A stretch of DNA of 64,000 nt from DATGXB01 sp035298905 (GCA_035298905.1 DATGXQ010000126.1:7857-71856), one strand, 5' to 3'. Counted from the stretch's first letter, positions 8,088-17,763 are shown. Numbers and translations are program-made. Notes: generated from the letters alone by a model not told the origin.

Positions 8088-8705
8088 CTTGACGAATTAA
8101 GCGAATTTAAGCGCGATGTATTAGAGTTTCTGCGCCAACCTTTGGAAGATGGTTTTGTAACAATTTCTCGCACGAAACAATCTGTAATGTTTCCTGCCCA
8201 GTTTACTTTGGTGGCGAGTACCAATCCTTGTCCTTGTGGTTATTATGGTGATACTATTCAACAGTGTACCTGTTCACCGCGACAAAGAGAGCAATATTGG
8301 GCGAAGCTTTCTGGACCATTGATGGATAGAATTGATTTGCAGGTGGCTGTAAATCGCTTGAAGCCGGAGGAAATCACCCAGCAAGCTACAGGAGAACCAT
8401 CAAAAGTTGTGAGGGAAAGGGTACAAAAGGCACGCGATCGCTCTCTGCACCGTTTCCAAAATGAAACAAATCTGCGTTGCAATGCCCAAATGCAAAGTAG
8501 CCACTTGCAAAAATGGTGCAAACTCGATGATGCTAGTAGGAACTTATTAGAAGCTGCAATCAGAAAATTAGGGTTATCAGCTAGGGCAAGCGATCGCATT
8601 CTCAAAGTAGCACGAACGATCGCAGATTTGGCAGGGGATGAGGAACTCAAACCCCAACACGTAGCAGAAGCTATTCAATATCGTACAATTGATCGAATGC
8701 AGTGA
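8082..8705 (+). pseudogene. comM: C-terminal half of ComM/YifB (Mg-chelatase-like AAA+ helicase), interrupted by the element
   Basis: The 207 visible residues match only the second half of the ~510-residue YifB/ComM family: the Walker B region (FLDELSEFKRDVLEFLRQPL), the four-Cys CPCGYYGDTIQQCTC motif, SGPLMDRIDLQ with the arginine finger, and the C-terminal Mg_chelatase domain (LGLSARASDRILKVARTIAD). The N-terminal domain and Walker A are absent. The frame upstream of 8082 leads into the recombinase-bearing element, so the gene is split rather than short. ComM is a branch-migration helicase that helps natural transformation; it should be non-functional unless the element excises. Confidence 0.88.
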
Positions 8706-8710
8706 GGAAT

Positions 8711-8740
8711 TAAAAATTAAAAATTAAAAATTAAAAATTA
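8711..8740. repeat. Tandem TTAAAAA heptamers
   Basis: Four head-to-tail copies of TAAAAAT-type heptamers directly before a copy of the TACAGCAG repeat family. Confidence 0.7.
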
Positions 8741-8843
8741 CAGCAGGGAACAGGGAACAGGGAACAGGGAACAGGGTTGAAACTCCTTTAGCATCAGTCT
8801 TTGTTATTAACTTCTGTACTTCATTTACCCGAAACGTGCTGTA
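8738..8843 (+). repeat. TACAGCAG/CTGCTGTA repeat, copy 1
   Basis: About 105 bp: starts TTACAGCAG, then tandem GGGAACA heptamers, GGGTTGAAA, a variable stretch, TTCATTTACC and a GTGCTGTAA end. The ends are inverted to each other. Nine related copies are listed below. Confidence 0.8.
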
Positions 8844-8903
8844 AAAATTATCAGCAGTGAAAAAGTTTAATTTATACCAAAGTTATTCAATTAATTGAAA
8901 ATC

Positions 8904-9674
8904 ATGAATAACGGCAAATTTTATCACATTGGATTTAGCAAAGAAGATTTGGGTGCATCACCGCCAAGTGTTGCTTTGTTATCTGGTGATCCGCAACGTG
9001 CTAGTTTAATTGCGGAGGATTATCTACAAGATGTGAAAACTTTGTCAGAAAATCGCGGTTTAAATAGTTATGTGGGATATTTACCGAATGGTAAGAAAAT
9101 TCTATCTGCTACTAGTGGAATGGGTGCGCCATCTTTAAGTATTGTTGTTAATGAATTGGTACAATTAGGAATTACAAAAATTATTCGCATTGGAACTTGT
9201 GGAGCAATTCAACCTAATATATCTGTAGGTAGTATTGTAATTAGTAGTGCAGCATTGTGTCGTCAGGGTGCAGCTAATGATATTGCACCAGTAGAATACC
9301 CAGCCGCAGCAGATCCATTTTTAACTGTGGCTTTAGTACAAGCTGCACAAGAATTAAAAATTAACTATTTTCTGGGTATCACTGCATCAGTGGATACTTT
9401 TTATGAAGGACAGGAACGGATTGATTCAGCTAACCCTCATTTAAGGCGATCGCTAGTGGGAATCACTGAAGAATACCGACAGTTAAATATTTTAAATTAC
9501 GAAATGGAAACTGGCACTTTATTTAAAATGGCAGGGGTGTATAATTTTTCTGCTGCCGCGATTTGTGGGGTAGTTGCCCAACGTAGTGTAGCAGAAGATG
9601 TGATTGTGGCACAAAAAGATATAGCTATTGAAAAAGCCATTTTAACTGCTATACATACTATCAAAAATTTATAG
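8904..9674 (+). CDS. udp: Uridine phosphorylase-family nucleoside phosphorylase
   Basis: A 256-residue protein of the nucleoside phosphorylase family, usual length. Visible motifs: FYHIGFSKEDL start, LLSGDPQRASLI (phosphate-binding GDPxR), RIGTCGAIQPNISVGSIVI (the family signature), SVDTFYEGQERID and NYEMETGTLFKMA (ribose-binding EMExxT). These fit uridine phosphorylase, which splits uridine to uracil and ribose-1-phosphate in the cytosol; other substrates are possible. I preferred ATG 8904 to the in-frame TTG at 8895. Stands alone. Confidence 0.85.
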   Translation: MNNGKFYHIGFSKEDLGASPPSVALLSGDPQRASLIAEDYLQDVKTLSENRGLNSYVGYLPNGKKILSATSGMGAPSLSIVVNELVQLGITKIIRIGTCGAIQPNISVGSIVISSAALCRQGAANDIAPVEYPAAADPFLTVALVQAAQELKINYFLGITASVDTFYEGQERIDSANPHLRRSLVGITEEYRQLNILNYEMETGTLFKMAGVYNFSAAAICGVVAQRSVAEDVIVAQKDIAIEKAILTAIHTIKNL

Positions 9675-10030
9675 TTCTAAATTCTGCTAGTGATATTTTT
9701 TACTATTTATTGCGCTCACACAAAATCTTGAGCAATTAAATTTATCTAAATTTCATTTAATCTTGATTTAATCAATATTTCATTTTTACCAAAATATTTT
9801 AAATAAAATCTGCTTTTATTGCTGATAAAGCTCCAGAAAAGTTGAAAAGTATAAAAAGTAGTCTATAGCCATAATCAATAAATGATTAACTCATCCTCAA
9901 GATAGTCGAAGAGGAATATGAGTTCTGGCAATTTAGACTGTGGAATATAGATTTTACGCATCAGCGAACTGTATACCATTCAGGGGTATCTAGTTAGAGT
10001 ATAGCTGATAATTTTGGAGAACTATTTAAC
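9675..10030. other. Spacer, no gene seen
   Basis: AT-rich 356 bp. The only structure noted is an inverted repeat at about 9891-9925 (AACTCAT with ATGAGTT), which may belong to the upstream region of the next gene. Confidence 0.5.
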
Positions 10031-10627
10031 ATGAAAGATGCCTCACACAAAAAGATTTTTACCAATAAATTAGTTGTAATAGCATTTATCCCTACTCTCA
10101 TAATTTCGGCTTTATCATCTCGTGTATTTGCTGAAGATCAAGGGGTATGCTTTATGGTGACACCTTCTGGAAAGACTATTAATTTAGGGAAAATTTGTGC
10201 TAGAGAAAGCCAACCTCAAACAATTGCCCAAGTTCCTAATAATACCAAAATTTTACCAGGTAAAATTGCAAGAATTCCCATCAAACGGCGTATTGGCAAA
10301 ATACCTGTAATCGAGGTGAAATTTAATAATAATCAAACTTATGAAATGATTTTAGATACAGGTGCTACTGCTACTCTCATTACTCGGAGAATGGCTAATA
10401 AACTTAATGTAAAGTCTACAGGAATAATAGAGGCACAAATTGCTGATGGTACTCAAGTTAAATTATTTACTGGCAAGGTAAAATCTATAGCTGTAGCTGG
10501 AGTAACAGCTAAAAATATAGAAGTAGCGATCGCCCCCAAAGCAGGTATAGGACTTTTAGGTCATGATTTCTTTGGGGACTATGATATCAAATTACTAGAA
10601 AACGAAGTGCAATTTTATCTTCGTTGA
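10031..10627 (+). CDS. Retropepsin-like aspartic protease, secreted or membrane-anchored
   Basis: A 198-residue protein. An N-terminal hydrophobic segment (LVVIAFIPTLIISALSS, ending VFA) looks like a signal peptide or anchor. The single aspartic protease domain shows MILDTGATATLIT (catalytic Asp in DTGA), DGTQVKLFTG (flap) and GLLGHDFFGDYDIKL (the hydrophobic-hydrophobic-Gly motif), as in bacterial retropepsin-like proteins, which act as dimers. Targets of cyanobacterial members are not known. Single gene; a GGAG-like site precedes the ATG. Confidence 0.8.
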   Translation: MKDASHKKIFTNKLVVIAFIPTLIISALSSRVFAEDQGVCFMVTPSGKTINLGKICARESQPQTIAQVPNNTKILPGKIARIPIKRRIGKIPVIEVKFNNNQTYEMILDTGATATLITRRMANKLNVKSTGIIEAQIADGTQVKLFTGKVKSIAVAGVTAKNIEVAIAPKAGIGLLGHDFFGDYDIKLLENEVQFYLR

Positions 10628-10668
10628 TTTTCGTTAAGGTTGATTTAATCAAATCTTGATAGCCAAAT

Positions 10669-11763
10669 TTAAGCAAGAAATACTTCTAAATCTGGTACAT
10701 CTACCCAACTTCTATTGATATTAGATTTGTGTGATAAATCCATGAGCAATTGAGAGTAAACACCCTCTTGTAAAGAGGGTATTGTTTGTTGCTTACTTTC
10801 AATTCCCTTGACCCATTGGTCAACTACACGTAGAAAAGCACAAATTCTTCCATCATTGTAATGTTGAGGGAAAAGTAAGTTTTTAGGTATTTCCATTTCG
10901 CTTAATGGTTGACCGATTTGAGAACCCCAAACCCGAAAACCGTGGATATAATCTTTTTGATTTTCACTACCTAAAATTAATGTGCCTTTATCCCCATATA
11001 CTTCTATCCAATGGGGTCTAGGTGCATGGACAACTGCACTAATAGAAACTTGGCAAGGCGTACCATCTGCCAATTCCAATGATAACATACAAGTATCATC
11101 AGTATTGACTGGTTTTAATTGTCCATTTTTGGGATCAATTCGTTCTGGAATTGCTGTACTTAAATAGGCATTTAATTTCCGCACTGGTCCGAATAACCAG
11201 TAAATGTAATCAAAAGCATGAGAACCCAAAGATCCCAAAGCACCACCACCTTGATCTTTCCTAGAATACCAATTCCAAGGACGGGAAACATCCGCACGGG
11301 AAGAACCCAACCAATCAATTTTAATTAAACGTAATTTACCTACATAACCAGAAGATAGAAGTTGAGCGAAAAATTGCCAACCAGGGACAAAGCGAAATTC
11401 AAAATCTAGAGTCGCAATTACTCCTTGAGTTTTAGCTAATTGATATAGTTCCTTTGCTTCATCTGCATTTAAAGCTGTGGGTTTTTCTAAGAGCAGATGC
11501 TTTCCCGCTTGCAAGACAGCTTTTGCCATTTCATAATGTAAAAATGGTGGGGTAGAAATACTCACAGCTTGTACTTCTGGTAAAGCCAAAATATCTGCTA
11601 AGTTATCACAGGCATAAGGAATATTATGATTTGTTGCGATAGTTTTGGCTTGATTGATATCTCGATGATAAACAGCGACTATCTCAGTATTATGATGTGC
11701 TTGAAATGCAGGAATATGAACTTTTTGACCGAATCCAGTACCGACAATTGCCACTCCAATCAT
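10669..11763 (-). CDS. Gfo/Idh/MocA family NAD(P)-dependent oxidoreductase
   Basis: A 364-residue protein: N-terminal Rossmann fold with GVAIVGTGFGQKVHIPAFQA, then VSISTPPFLHYEMAKAVLQA, the LLEKPTALNADEA motif (EKP), and the C-terminal alpha/beta domain with GGGALGSLGSHAFDYIYWLFG containing the conserved GSHAxD His. The family oxidises or reduces sugars and related compounds; the substrate cannot be named. I used the ATG at 11763, since the 12 preceding residues are not part of the fold. Convergent with the protease gene upstream. Confidence 0.85.
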   Translation of the reverse strand: MIGVAIVGTGFGQKVHIPAFQAHHNTEIVAVYHRDINQAKTIATNHNIPYACDNLADILALPEVQAVSISTPPFLHYEMAKAVLQAGKHLLLEKPTALNADEAKELYQLAKTQGVIATLDFEFRFVPGWQFFAQLLSSGYVGKLRLIKIDWLGSSRADVSRPWNWYSRKDQGGGALGSLGSHAFDYIYWLFGPVRKLNAYLSTAIPERIDPKNGQLKPVNTDDTCMLSLELADGTPCQVSISAVVHAPRPHWIEVYGDKGTLILGSENQKDYIHGFRVWGSQIGQPLSEMEIPKNLLFPQHYNDGRICAFLRVVDQWVKGIESKQQTIPSLQEGVYSQLLMDLSHKSNINRSWVDVPDLEVFLA

Positions 11764-12606
11764 ACGTAGTAAAAAATTAAATTTATGGACATTTTGCAAA
11801 ACAAAATTTAGAAGTTAGAAGCCAGAATATAGATTTGCTGGTCTACTCTTCGGGTTGCTATATCTGAATCTTGACTTCTGAATTCTTATTTTACTTCGTT
11901 TAAACATACACTAAAACCCGCTCAAATTAGCTATAAGTCGAGAATTTTCCGAAATCAAGGCTAAAATCAATAATGTATGGGGAACTAAAACAAATCTCTT
12001 TGCGTCTGTCTGTGTTGCGGTTCCATACCAGTTTCTACAAAACTGGATAACGCAGTGGTAGTTGGCCAGACCTTTGCTTGTTGTGTCAAATTCTCTTACA
12101 TCTACTGTAAGATTGCACACAGGCAAAGTTCATTAATATAGTAATTCTCCTTGATATGTGAATTAGACCTCTCCAAAAATTAACTATACATGACCTGAAA
12201 CCCTTGTATGAACGTCAAGGAACGTCTCTACATCCATGATAATTCACGATCGCTATAAACAATATTTATATTTAATTTGGAAAAGTCTAGTGTAATCAAA
12301 AAGTTGCGATTTATATTATTTATGTGTGGAAGAGGAGAGGAAATTAGAGATAGCCACATTCAATGTTTTCCCCATTCTCGTGACTTTACTACTTACCTGT
12401 ATTCTACTTTACTCTAAACTAGCAACTCTAGTTATGCAGATGTATTAACCTTGCTAATACTAATTTTGTATAGCAAATTACAAATTTCTGGCAACATAAA
12501 GATACTCAGAATGTCCTGTGTTTTTAAGTCAATCGAAATTATTTTAATTTTGTACGTTAGCTATATCTACTACAATTAAGATACCTCAGTTTATGGTATC
12601 TTTAAT
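11764..12606. other. Long spacer without recognised gene
   Basis: 843 bp, AT-rich. It contains TTAGAAG/GACTTCTGA-type short repeats near 11810-11890. A 71-codon minus-strand ORF at 11911-12126 has no protein-like features. Probably houses promoters on both sides. Confidence 0.5.
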
Positions 12607-12768
12607 ATGCCTAAGCCAGAAATTTACATAACTTTCCGCTTAACACAACAAGAGAAAAATTTGCTACGGGAATATTGTGAACAAAGTGGAAGGAATCAAA
12701 CCGATGTGTTGCGAGAATTAGTACGTGGATTAAAACGAAGAATCAAGAAAACTAACGCAGAGGTGTAA
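12607..12768 (+). CDS. Small ribbon-helix-helix-like DNA-binding protein
   Basis: A 53-residue ORF beginning MPKPEIYITFRLTQQEKNLL. The pattern, a short beta strand (IYITFRL) followed by two helices (QEKNLLREYCEQSG and NQTDVLRELVRGLKRRIKK), fits the ribbon-helix-helix fold of CopG/Arc-type repressors, often antitoxins or plasmid copy-number regulators. No toxin gene lies next to it. The N-turn (GRNQTDVLRELVR) is especially typical. Confidence 0.65.
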   Translation: MPKPEIYITFRLTQQEKNLLREYCEQSGRNQTDVLRELVRGLKRRIKKTNAEV

Positions 12769-12908
12769 AAGTAAAGGATATTACCCCTATCGTTTGCTAG
12801 ACTACGGAAGCAGCTTTATAGTTATTGAACCAAGTGCTTTTTTGATATAATTTAAGTCAATTTTTTGACTAGATTGCTTAGGCAATATGGCTTATTTGCA
12901 CAAAAGAT

Positions 12909-12950
12909 GTAATTTTAATTACAAGCTTCTCATGATGTAGAAACTACCTT
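12909..12950 (+). promoter_or_regulatory. Candidate NtcA-activated promoter
   Basis: GTA-N8-TAC at 12909-12922, inside the perfect dyad TGTAATT-TT-AATTACA, is followed after 22 bases by TACCTT (TAN3T) at 12945-12950. That spacing is the one known for class II promoters activated by NtcA, the cyanobacterial nitrogen regulator. The predicted transcription start is about 12958. AT-rich DNA produces such patterns by chance, so this is a moderate call. Confidence 0.45.
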
Positions 12951-12957
12951 GGTGAGT

Positions 12958-13015
12958 ACCAAGAGTAAATTAGGTAACAGCTAACTGATATCTTGGTAGT
13001 TTCTCCCCTTAGCGA
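12958..13015 (+). ncRNA. Candidate small RNA downstream of the NtcA-type promoter
   Basis: A transcript from the predicted start would open with ACCAAGA, which pairs with TCTTGGT at 12991-12997, enclosing an inner TTAG/CTAA hairpin, followed by single-stranded TTTCTCCCC. A pyrimidine-rich tail able to pair with Shine-Dalgarno sequences is common in trans-acting sRNAs, and NtcA-dependent sRNAs such as NsiR4 exist in this group. No ORF of note lies here, and the next gene is over 400 bp away. The terminator is not obvious. Confidence 0.35.
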
Positions 13016-13438
13016 TCGCGCGGTATACCCTCTGTTAGCGATCGCTCAGTGAAACAAAGTTAACACATCTTTAGCTAGGATATTTCAAGACCAGTTATGG
13101 ACAGTCAGTTTACCCATTGGTTATGCTGCTGTTATTGGTATAGTCTGCTATTTACCACAGTCTATCTTATCACTAGCGATCGTCTACAACGGACACACGC
13201 AACCATTGCTACTGGCTATTAAAATGGGTGATAGGCTTTTCTGTTTTTGCGTTTGGGAGTGAGGGTTATGCAGTTTACTGAAAATTTTCCTTGATTTAGT
13301 TTCTTCCCTATCAGATGACGCTGGCTAAATAAGCAATTAAACTGTGGATATTGTCAAACAACTAGGACTAAAAACAACACCCTTGTACATTTAATAATAT
13401 TATCTATTATTTTTCCAATGTAAATCCTACTATATCAA

Positions 13439-16036
13439 ATGCTGGTTATGTCAGTGCATCAACCTACTGCTGGAGAAACTACCAATTTAATGAATGGTAA
13501 TCATCATCAAGAAAATGATCATAAATTACAAACACATTATACCCCTGTCAGCAGTTTAGCAATCAAACAAGGAACTATTGCTAAATTTCTTGCTCCTTTA
13601 ACTCAAGATACTTTTAAGCAAGTCGTTCGAGAGGTTGAACAAAAATTACAAATCGTACATCAAACCCTATCTATGTTAGACCATCAAGGGTTTGAAAAAA
13701 TCTTACAAGAAATGTTGCATTCAATTGCTTTGAAAATAGGTGAATTATTGGGAGCAGATAGAACAACTATATTTTTACTAGACGAAGAAAAACAGGAACT
13801 TTGGTCAATTTTAGCCGAAGGAGGAAACGACAACTCTTTAGAAATTCGTGTCCCCGCAGATCAGGGTATTGCTGGTGAAGTGGCCACTTTCAAAAAACTG
13901 ATTAATATTCCTTTTGATTTTTATAGTGACGTTCGCTCAATTTTTGCTCAAGCTCAAGAAAAGAAAACTGGTTATCGTACCTATACTATGTTAGCTTTAC
14001 CACTGTTAAATGAGGATGGTAAATTAGTAGCAGTAGTGCAATTATTAAATAAATTAAAAATCCAATATAATCCTGATGCTCCACTATTAGAACGTATTGA
14101 CACCAGAGGTTTTACTAGAGCAGATGAATTGTTATTCCAAGAATTTGCCCCTTCAATTCGCTTAATTTTAGAATCATCACGCTCTTTTTATGTTGCTACA
14201 CAAAAACAAAGAGCGGCTGCTGCTTTAATGAAGGCAATTAAATCTTTAAGTCAAAGCAGTTTGGACTTAGAAGATACTCTCAAGCGGGTAATGGATGAAG
14301 CTAAAGAATTGATGAATGCTGACCGCAGTACTCTTTGGTTAATCGATCGCGATCGCCAACTGTTATGGACAAAAATTTATCAAGATGATGGGACAACTAA
14401 GGAGTTACAAGTCCCCATTGGTAAAGGTTTTGCGGGTATAGTAGCCGCATCGGGAAAAAAACTCAATATTCCCTTTGATTTATATGAACATCAAGATTCG
14501 GAAACGGCTAAAAAACTTGATCAACAAAATGGCTATCGTACTTGTAGTCTGTTGTGTATGCCAATATTTAACAGTGATCAAGAATTAATTGGTGTGACTC
14601 AGTTAGTCAATAAAAAAAAGTCTGGTGATTTTCCTCCTTACAATCCTGCTACTTGGCCAAATGCTCCCGAAATTTTTCAAGCTAGTTTTGATCGCAATGA
14701 TGAAGAATTTATGGAAGCCTTTAATATTCAAGCAGGAGTAGCATTACAAAATGCTCAACTGTTTGCCAAGATTAAGCAACAAGAACAAATGCAGCGTGAT
14801 ATTTTACGGAGTCTTTCTAATGGAGTAATTTCTGTTGATCAAGCAGGAGTAATTATTACTGCTAATGAAAGTGCCAAACGCTTGCTAGGGTTCTGTTTAG
14901 AAGAAAACCTAGCTGGCAAATTAATCAATGATGTAATTCAAATTGAGGAGGGAGATTTTAGTAAATGGTGTGCAAGTGCTTTAAATGCAATTGATGTCAG
15001 ACATCATCATCAATATTATCCCGACCGCCTATTATTAAATACTAAAAACGACAGACACAGTATAAATTTATCATTAAATACTATTGTTGATGTTAATGAT
15101 CCACAAAAAATTTGTGGGGCATTAATTGTCATGGAAGATATTAGTGATGAAAAGCGCCTTAAGAGTACAATGTATCGTTACATGACGCAGGAATTAGCAG
15201 AGGAATTACTAAAATTAGATGATGCCAAATTAGGAGGCGATCGCAAAGAAGTTTCTATCCTCTTTTCAGATATTCGTGGCTACACCACTTTAACAGAAAA
15301 CATGGAAGCAGAAGAAGTGGTCAGTATGCTGAATGAATATTTTGAATCAATGGTAGAAGCAGTTTTCCAACAAAAAGGGACTCTAGATAAATATATAGGC
15401 GATGCTATCATGGCTGTTTTTGGTTCTCCCTTACCTCTAGAACAACACGCCTTAATGGCAGTACGAGCATCATTAGAAATGCGTCATCGATTAAAAGAAT
15501 TTAATCAACGCCGTTATGCTGCCAATAAGCCCAGAATTAGTATTGGTATTGGCATTAATTCCGATACAGTCATTAGTGGGAATATTGGTTCTAGTAAGCG
15601 CATGGAATTTACTGCTATTGGTGATGGTGTTAACCTTGGTTCTCGCTTAGAAAGCGTAACTAAACAGTACGGTTGTGATATTATTATTAGTGATAATACT
15701 TATCGCCTTTGCCATGAGTATATTTGGGCGCGAGAATTAGATTATATTCGTGTTAAAGGCAGAAATGAACCAGTAGCAATTTATGAGTTAATAGGTTTGC
15801 GCTCAGATCCAATCAGTAATGTAAAAATGCAAGTTATTGAGTATTATCACAAAGGACGTGAATATTATTTAAACCGTCAATTTAGCCTTGCTCAAGCAGA
15901 ATTTGCTAAAGTTTTAGAAGCTGACATCCATGATCAAGCCGCTATCTTACATATTCACCGTTGTCAGCATTGGTTACATACCCCCCCATCAGATGCAGAC
16001 TGGGATGATGGCGTTTGGACTTTTAAGGATAAGTAA
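13439..16036 (+). CDS. cyaB: CyaB1-like GAF-GAF-PAS adenylate cyclase
   Basis: An 865-residue protein with two GAF domains (about 75-240 and 260-430; both contain the INIPFD/LNIPFD stretch of cyclic-nucleotide-binding GAFs), a PAS domain (about 440-570) and a class III cyclase domain. Catalytic features: ILFSDIRGYTTL with metal Asp611, KYIGDAIMAVFG with Lys651 and Asp655, and EFTAIGDGVNLGSRLE with Thr725. The Lys/Thr pair (Thr instead of Asp) is that of class IIIb cyclases such as Anabaena CyaB1. The length matches CyaB1, in which the GAF domains bind cAMP and activate the enzyme. ATG 13448 (MSVHQ) is an equally good start. Likely cytosolic and monocistronic. Confidence 0.9.
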   Translation: MLVMSVHQPTAGETTNLMNGNHHQENDHKLQTHYTPVSSLAIKQGTIAKFLAPLTQDTFKQVVREVEQKLQIVHQTLSMLDHQGFEKILQEMLHSIALKIGELLGADRTTIFLLDEEKQELWSILAEGGNDNSLEIRVPADQGIAGEVATFKKLINIPFDFYSDVRSIFAQAQEKKTGYRTYTMLALPLLNEDGKLVAVVQLLNKLKIQYNPDAPLLERIDTRGFTRADELLFQEFAPSIRLILESSRSFYVATQKQRAAAALMKAIKSLSQSSLDLEDTLKRVMDEAKELMNADRSTLWLIDRDRQLLWTKIYQDDGTTKELQVPIGKGFAGIVAASGKKLNIPFDLYEHQDSETAKKLDQQNGYRTCSLLCMPIFNSDQELIGVTQLVNKKKSGDFPPYNPATWPNAPEIFQASFDRNDEEFMEAFNIQAGVALQNAQLFAKIKQQEQMQRDILRSLSNGVISVDQAGVIITANESAKRLLGFCLEENLAGKLINDVIQIEEGDFSKWCASALNAIDVRHHHQYYPDRLLLNTKNDRHSINLSLNTIVDVNDPQKICGALIVMEDISDEKRLKSTMYRYMTQELAEELLKLDDAKLGGDRKEVSILFSDIRGYTTLTENMEAEEVVSMLNEYFESMVEAVFQQKGTLDKYIGDAIMAVFGSPLPLEQHALMAVRASLEMRHRLKEFNQRRYAANKPRISIGIGINSDTVISGNIGSSKRMEFTAIGDGVNLGSRLESVTKQYGCDIIISDNTYRLCHEYIWARELDYIRVKGRNEPVAIYELIGLRSDPISNVKMQVIEYYHKGREYYLNRQFSLAQAEFAKVLEADIHDQAAILHIHRCQHWLHTPPSDADWDDGVWTFKDK

Positions 16037-16059
16037 AAAGTTCAATAACAAACCTATTC

Positions 16060-16641
16060 TTACGGATAGGGAAAGAAAAAAGATTCCGAGTCGTAACCAT
16101 AAAAATTTAATCTGCCAAAACCTAAAAATTGACCATGCGCTTTTTCACCTCTAGGATAAGCTGTCACACCAAACAGATAAACGCCCTCAACTAGAGGATT
16201 TTGTACTGGTTTTAAGGCAATAGTAATAGTCTGTCCAGGTGATACTGGAGGATCAAAGGTCAAAGTTACTGTTTTAGCTTTTTGGTCAATATTTGTATTT
16301 TTTATCTCTAATCTCTGCTGTTTACTTGTTGCCGTTTCTCCTAAAGCAAAGCTATCTTTGAGGTCAAAATTCACATAATCTACTCCCTGACGTTGGTTGA
16401 TAGTTATGGTTTGCAAAGGTTCGCCAGCATTGTCCGGTAAAGTGATAGTAAAGTAATAAGTTGCTCCTACTATACCAATAGTATTGTAAGTGGTAGTGGC
16501 TTTAACTAAGCGGGGTGGTTGAGCAAAATAAACCGTACCATCCTGTAACTCAATTGCTGGACTTTTAACAGCCGATACCGCAATTATTGTAAATGTGGAA
16601 AACAGGGTTAACGCTGTACTAAATAAAATTGGTACTCGCAT
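16060..16641 (-). CDS. DUF2808 family secreted protein
   Basis: A 193-residue protein with a signal peptide (MRVPILFSTALTLFSTFTII, cleaved near VSA). The mature part contains FAQPPRLVKATTTYN, YYFTITLPDNAGEPLQ and the beta-rich GVYLFGVTAYPRGEKAHGQF, the conserved end of the DUF2808 family, found mainly in cyanobacteria and predicted to be periplasmic or cell-surface. Function unknown. Convergent with the cyclase gene, 23 bp apart. Confidence 0.8.
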   Translation of the reverse strand: MRVPILFSTALTLFSTFTIIAVSAVKSPAIELQDGTVYFAQPPRLVKATTTYNTIGIVGATYYFTITLPDNAGEPLQTITINQRQGVDYVNFDLKDSFALGETATSKQQRLEIKNTNIDQKAKTVTLTFDPPVSPGQTITIALKPVQNPLVEGVYLFGVTAYPRGEKAHGQFLGFGRLNFYGYDSESFFFPYP

Positions 16642-17089
16642 TTAAGTTTCTCGATGTCAAATTAACTAAAATAAAGCCACTAATTCTATCATCAGGATTC
16701 AGAATTAAAGAGAAGTTGAGAGTCAAGCTGGATAATGTTCGCCAAGTAAAACTGCTATCTATTTCTGATGTGATAACTATTCTGGCTACTGACTCCTAAC
16801 TCCTGAATTATTATATTCTATCTATTAGTAGATATCTCAAGTATCCCAATTACTTACCGTGCTGATTCCCAGATTTTAGCCATGTTGCGTTTATATTAGT
16901 GAATTAATTAGCTCTATGTGTTTACTTATGACTATTTCGCAATCAAACTTAAAAAATGTTCATCTTGATAATTAAAAATTGTATAGTGCAATGCTAACAT
17001 AACCTCTATTTTGTTAAGTTAGTTGATATTGATTGTCAAAGCAATCCTTTTGATTAGAAACTAAGAATACAAAACAAGTAATTATTCAT
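16642..17089. other. Divergent intergenic region, no gene seen
   Basis: 448 bp between two outward-reading genes. It is AT-rich and includes TGACTCCTAACTCCTGA-type heptamers near 16790-16808. It should contain both promoters; no specific operator recognised. Confidence 0.5.
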
Positions 17090-17581
17090 ATGCAGACTAT
17101 TTCTAAGCTGGAATTAATAAATCAGTCAACTTGGCAAAAGGCTATCATTCTGACTTTAGGTTTTTGGCTAAGTGCCAGCCTAATTTTAGATTGGGTAATT
17201 ATGCCTAGTCTTTACGTTTCTGGCATGATGAGCCAAGCTAGTTTTACAACAGCAGGCTATGTAATTTTTTGGTTCTTCAATCGGCTAGAATTGCTTTTTG
17301 CAGCTGTAGTTTTAACTGGAGTTTTGGCTATCAATAAAACTCAAGCTGAGTGGCGGGTGAGTAGTATATTTTTATCTGTTTTACTCCTAGCTATAGCTTT
17401 GCTAGATACCTATTTATTAACTCCCCAGATGTGTGCTGTGGGAATCGATTTGAATCTTTTTGCCACCGCCAATGTAGTACCCGCAATTATGAATTTACTA
17501 CATGGTGGGTACTTCTTATTTGATGTTATGAAGCTGGTAGCAAGTGGTTTACTTTTAAATTGGTGCTGGCGGCAAATCTAG
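17090..17581 (+). CDS. Four-helix integral membrane protein of unknown function
   Basis: A 163-residue protein with four strongly hydrophobic segments at about residues 19-42, 56-82, 90-110 and 125-158 and very short loops. A charged patch (NRLELL, about residue 64, and NKTQAEWR, about 85) lies between helices 2 and 3. It resembles small conserved cyanobacterial membrane proteins. No catalytic motif. The TACAGCAG repeat begins 13 bp after its stop. Confidence 0.6.
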   Translation: MQTISKLELINQSTWQKAIILTLGFWLSASLILDWVIMPSLYVSGMMSQASFTTAGYVIFWFFNRLELLFAAVVLTGVLAINKTQAEWRVSSIFLSVLLLAIALLDTYLLTPQMCAVGIDLNLFATANVVPAIMNLLHGGYFLFDVMKLVASGLLLNWCWRQI

Positions 17582-17593
17582 CAACTTTGACAG

Positions 17594-17707
17594 TTACAGC
17601 AGGGAACGGGGAACAGGGAACAGGTAACAGGGAACAGGGTTGAAAGTCTTTTGGCGTAAGGCTTTGTCCCTCAACTTTGTACCTCATTTACCTGAAATAT
17701 ACTGTAA
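17594..17707 (+). repeat. TACAGCAG/CTGCTGTA repeat, copy 2
   Basis: TTACAGCAG start, GGGAACA heptamers with variants, GGGTTGAAAGTCTTTTGGC, GTACCTCATTTACCTGAAA and an ATACTGTAA end. Confidence 0.8.
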
Positions 17708-17725
17708 AAATTTCATAATCATAAA

Positions 17726-17763
17726 TAACGCGCTTTGATGAACTTTTCCATCAAGGCGCGTTA
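17726..17763. terminator. Strong hairpin, probable terminator
   Basis: TAACGCGC-T-TTGATG pairs with CATCAA-G-GCGCGTTA across an 8-base loop (15 positions with one T-G wobble). It lies between the membrane-protein gene and a convergent micro-ORF, and either strand continues with only a weak T-rich run, so it may terminate both. Confidence 0.55.

Noticed and set aside
8711..8843. CRISPR-like array of short repeats
   Set aside because: Units are 7 bp without spacers, so tandem repeats and not a CRISPR array.
11911..12126. 71-codon ORF on the minus strand
   Set aside because: No domain, no ribosome-binding site, odd composition; lies in a spacer.
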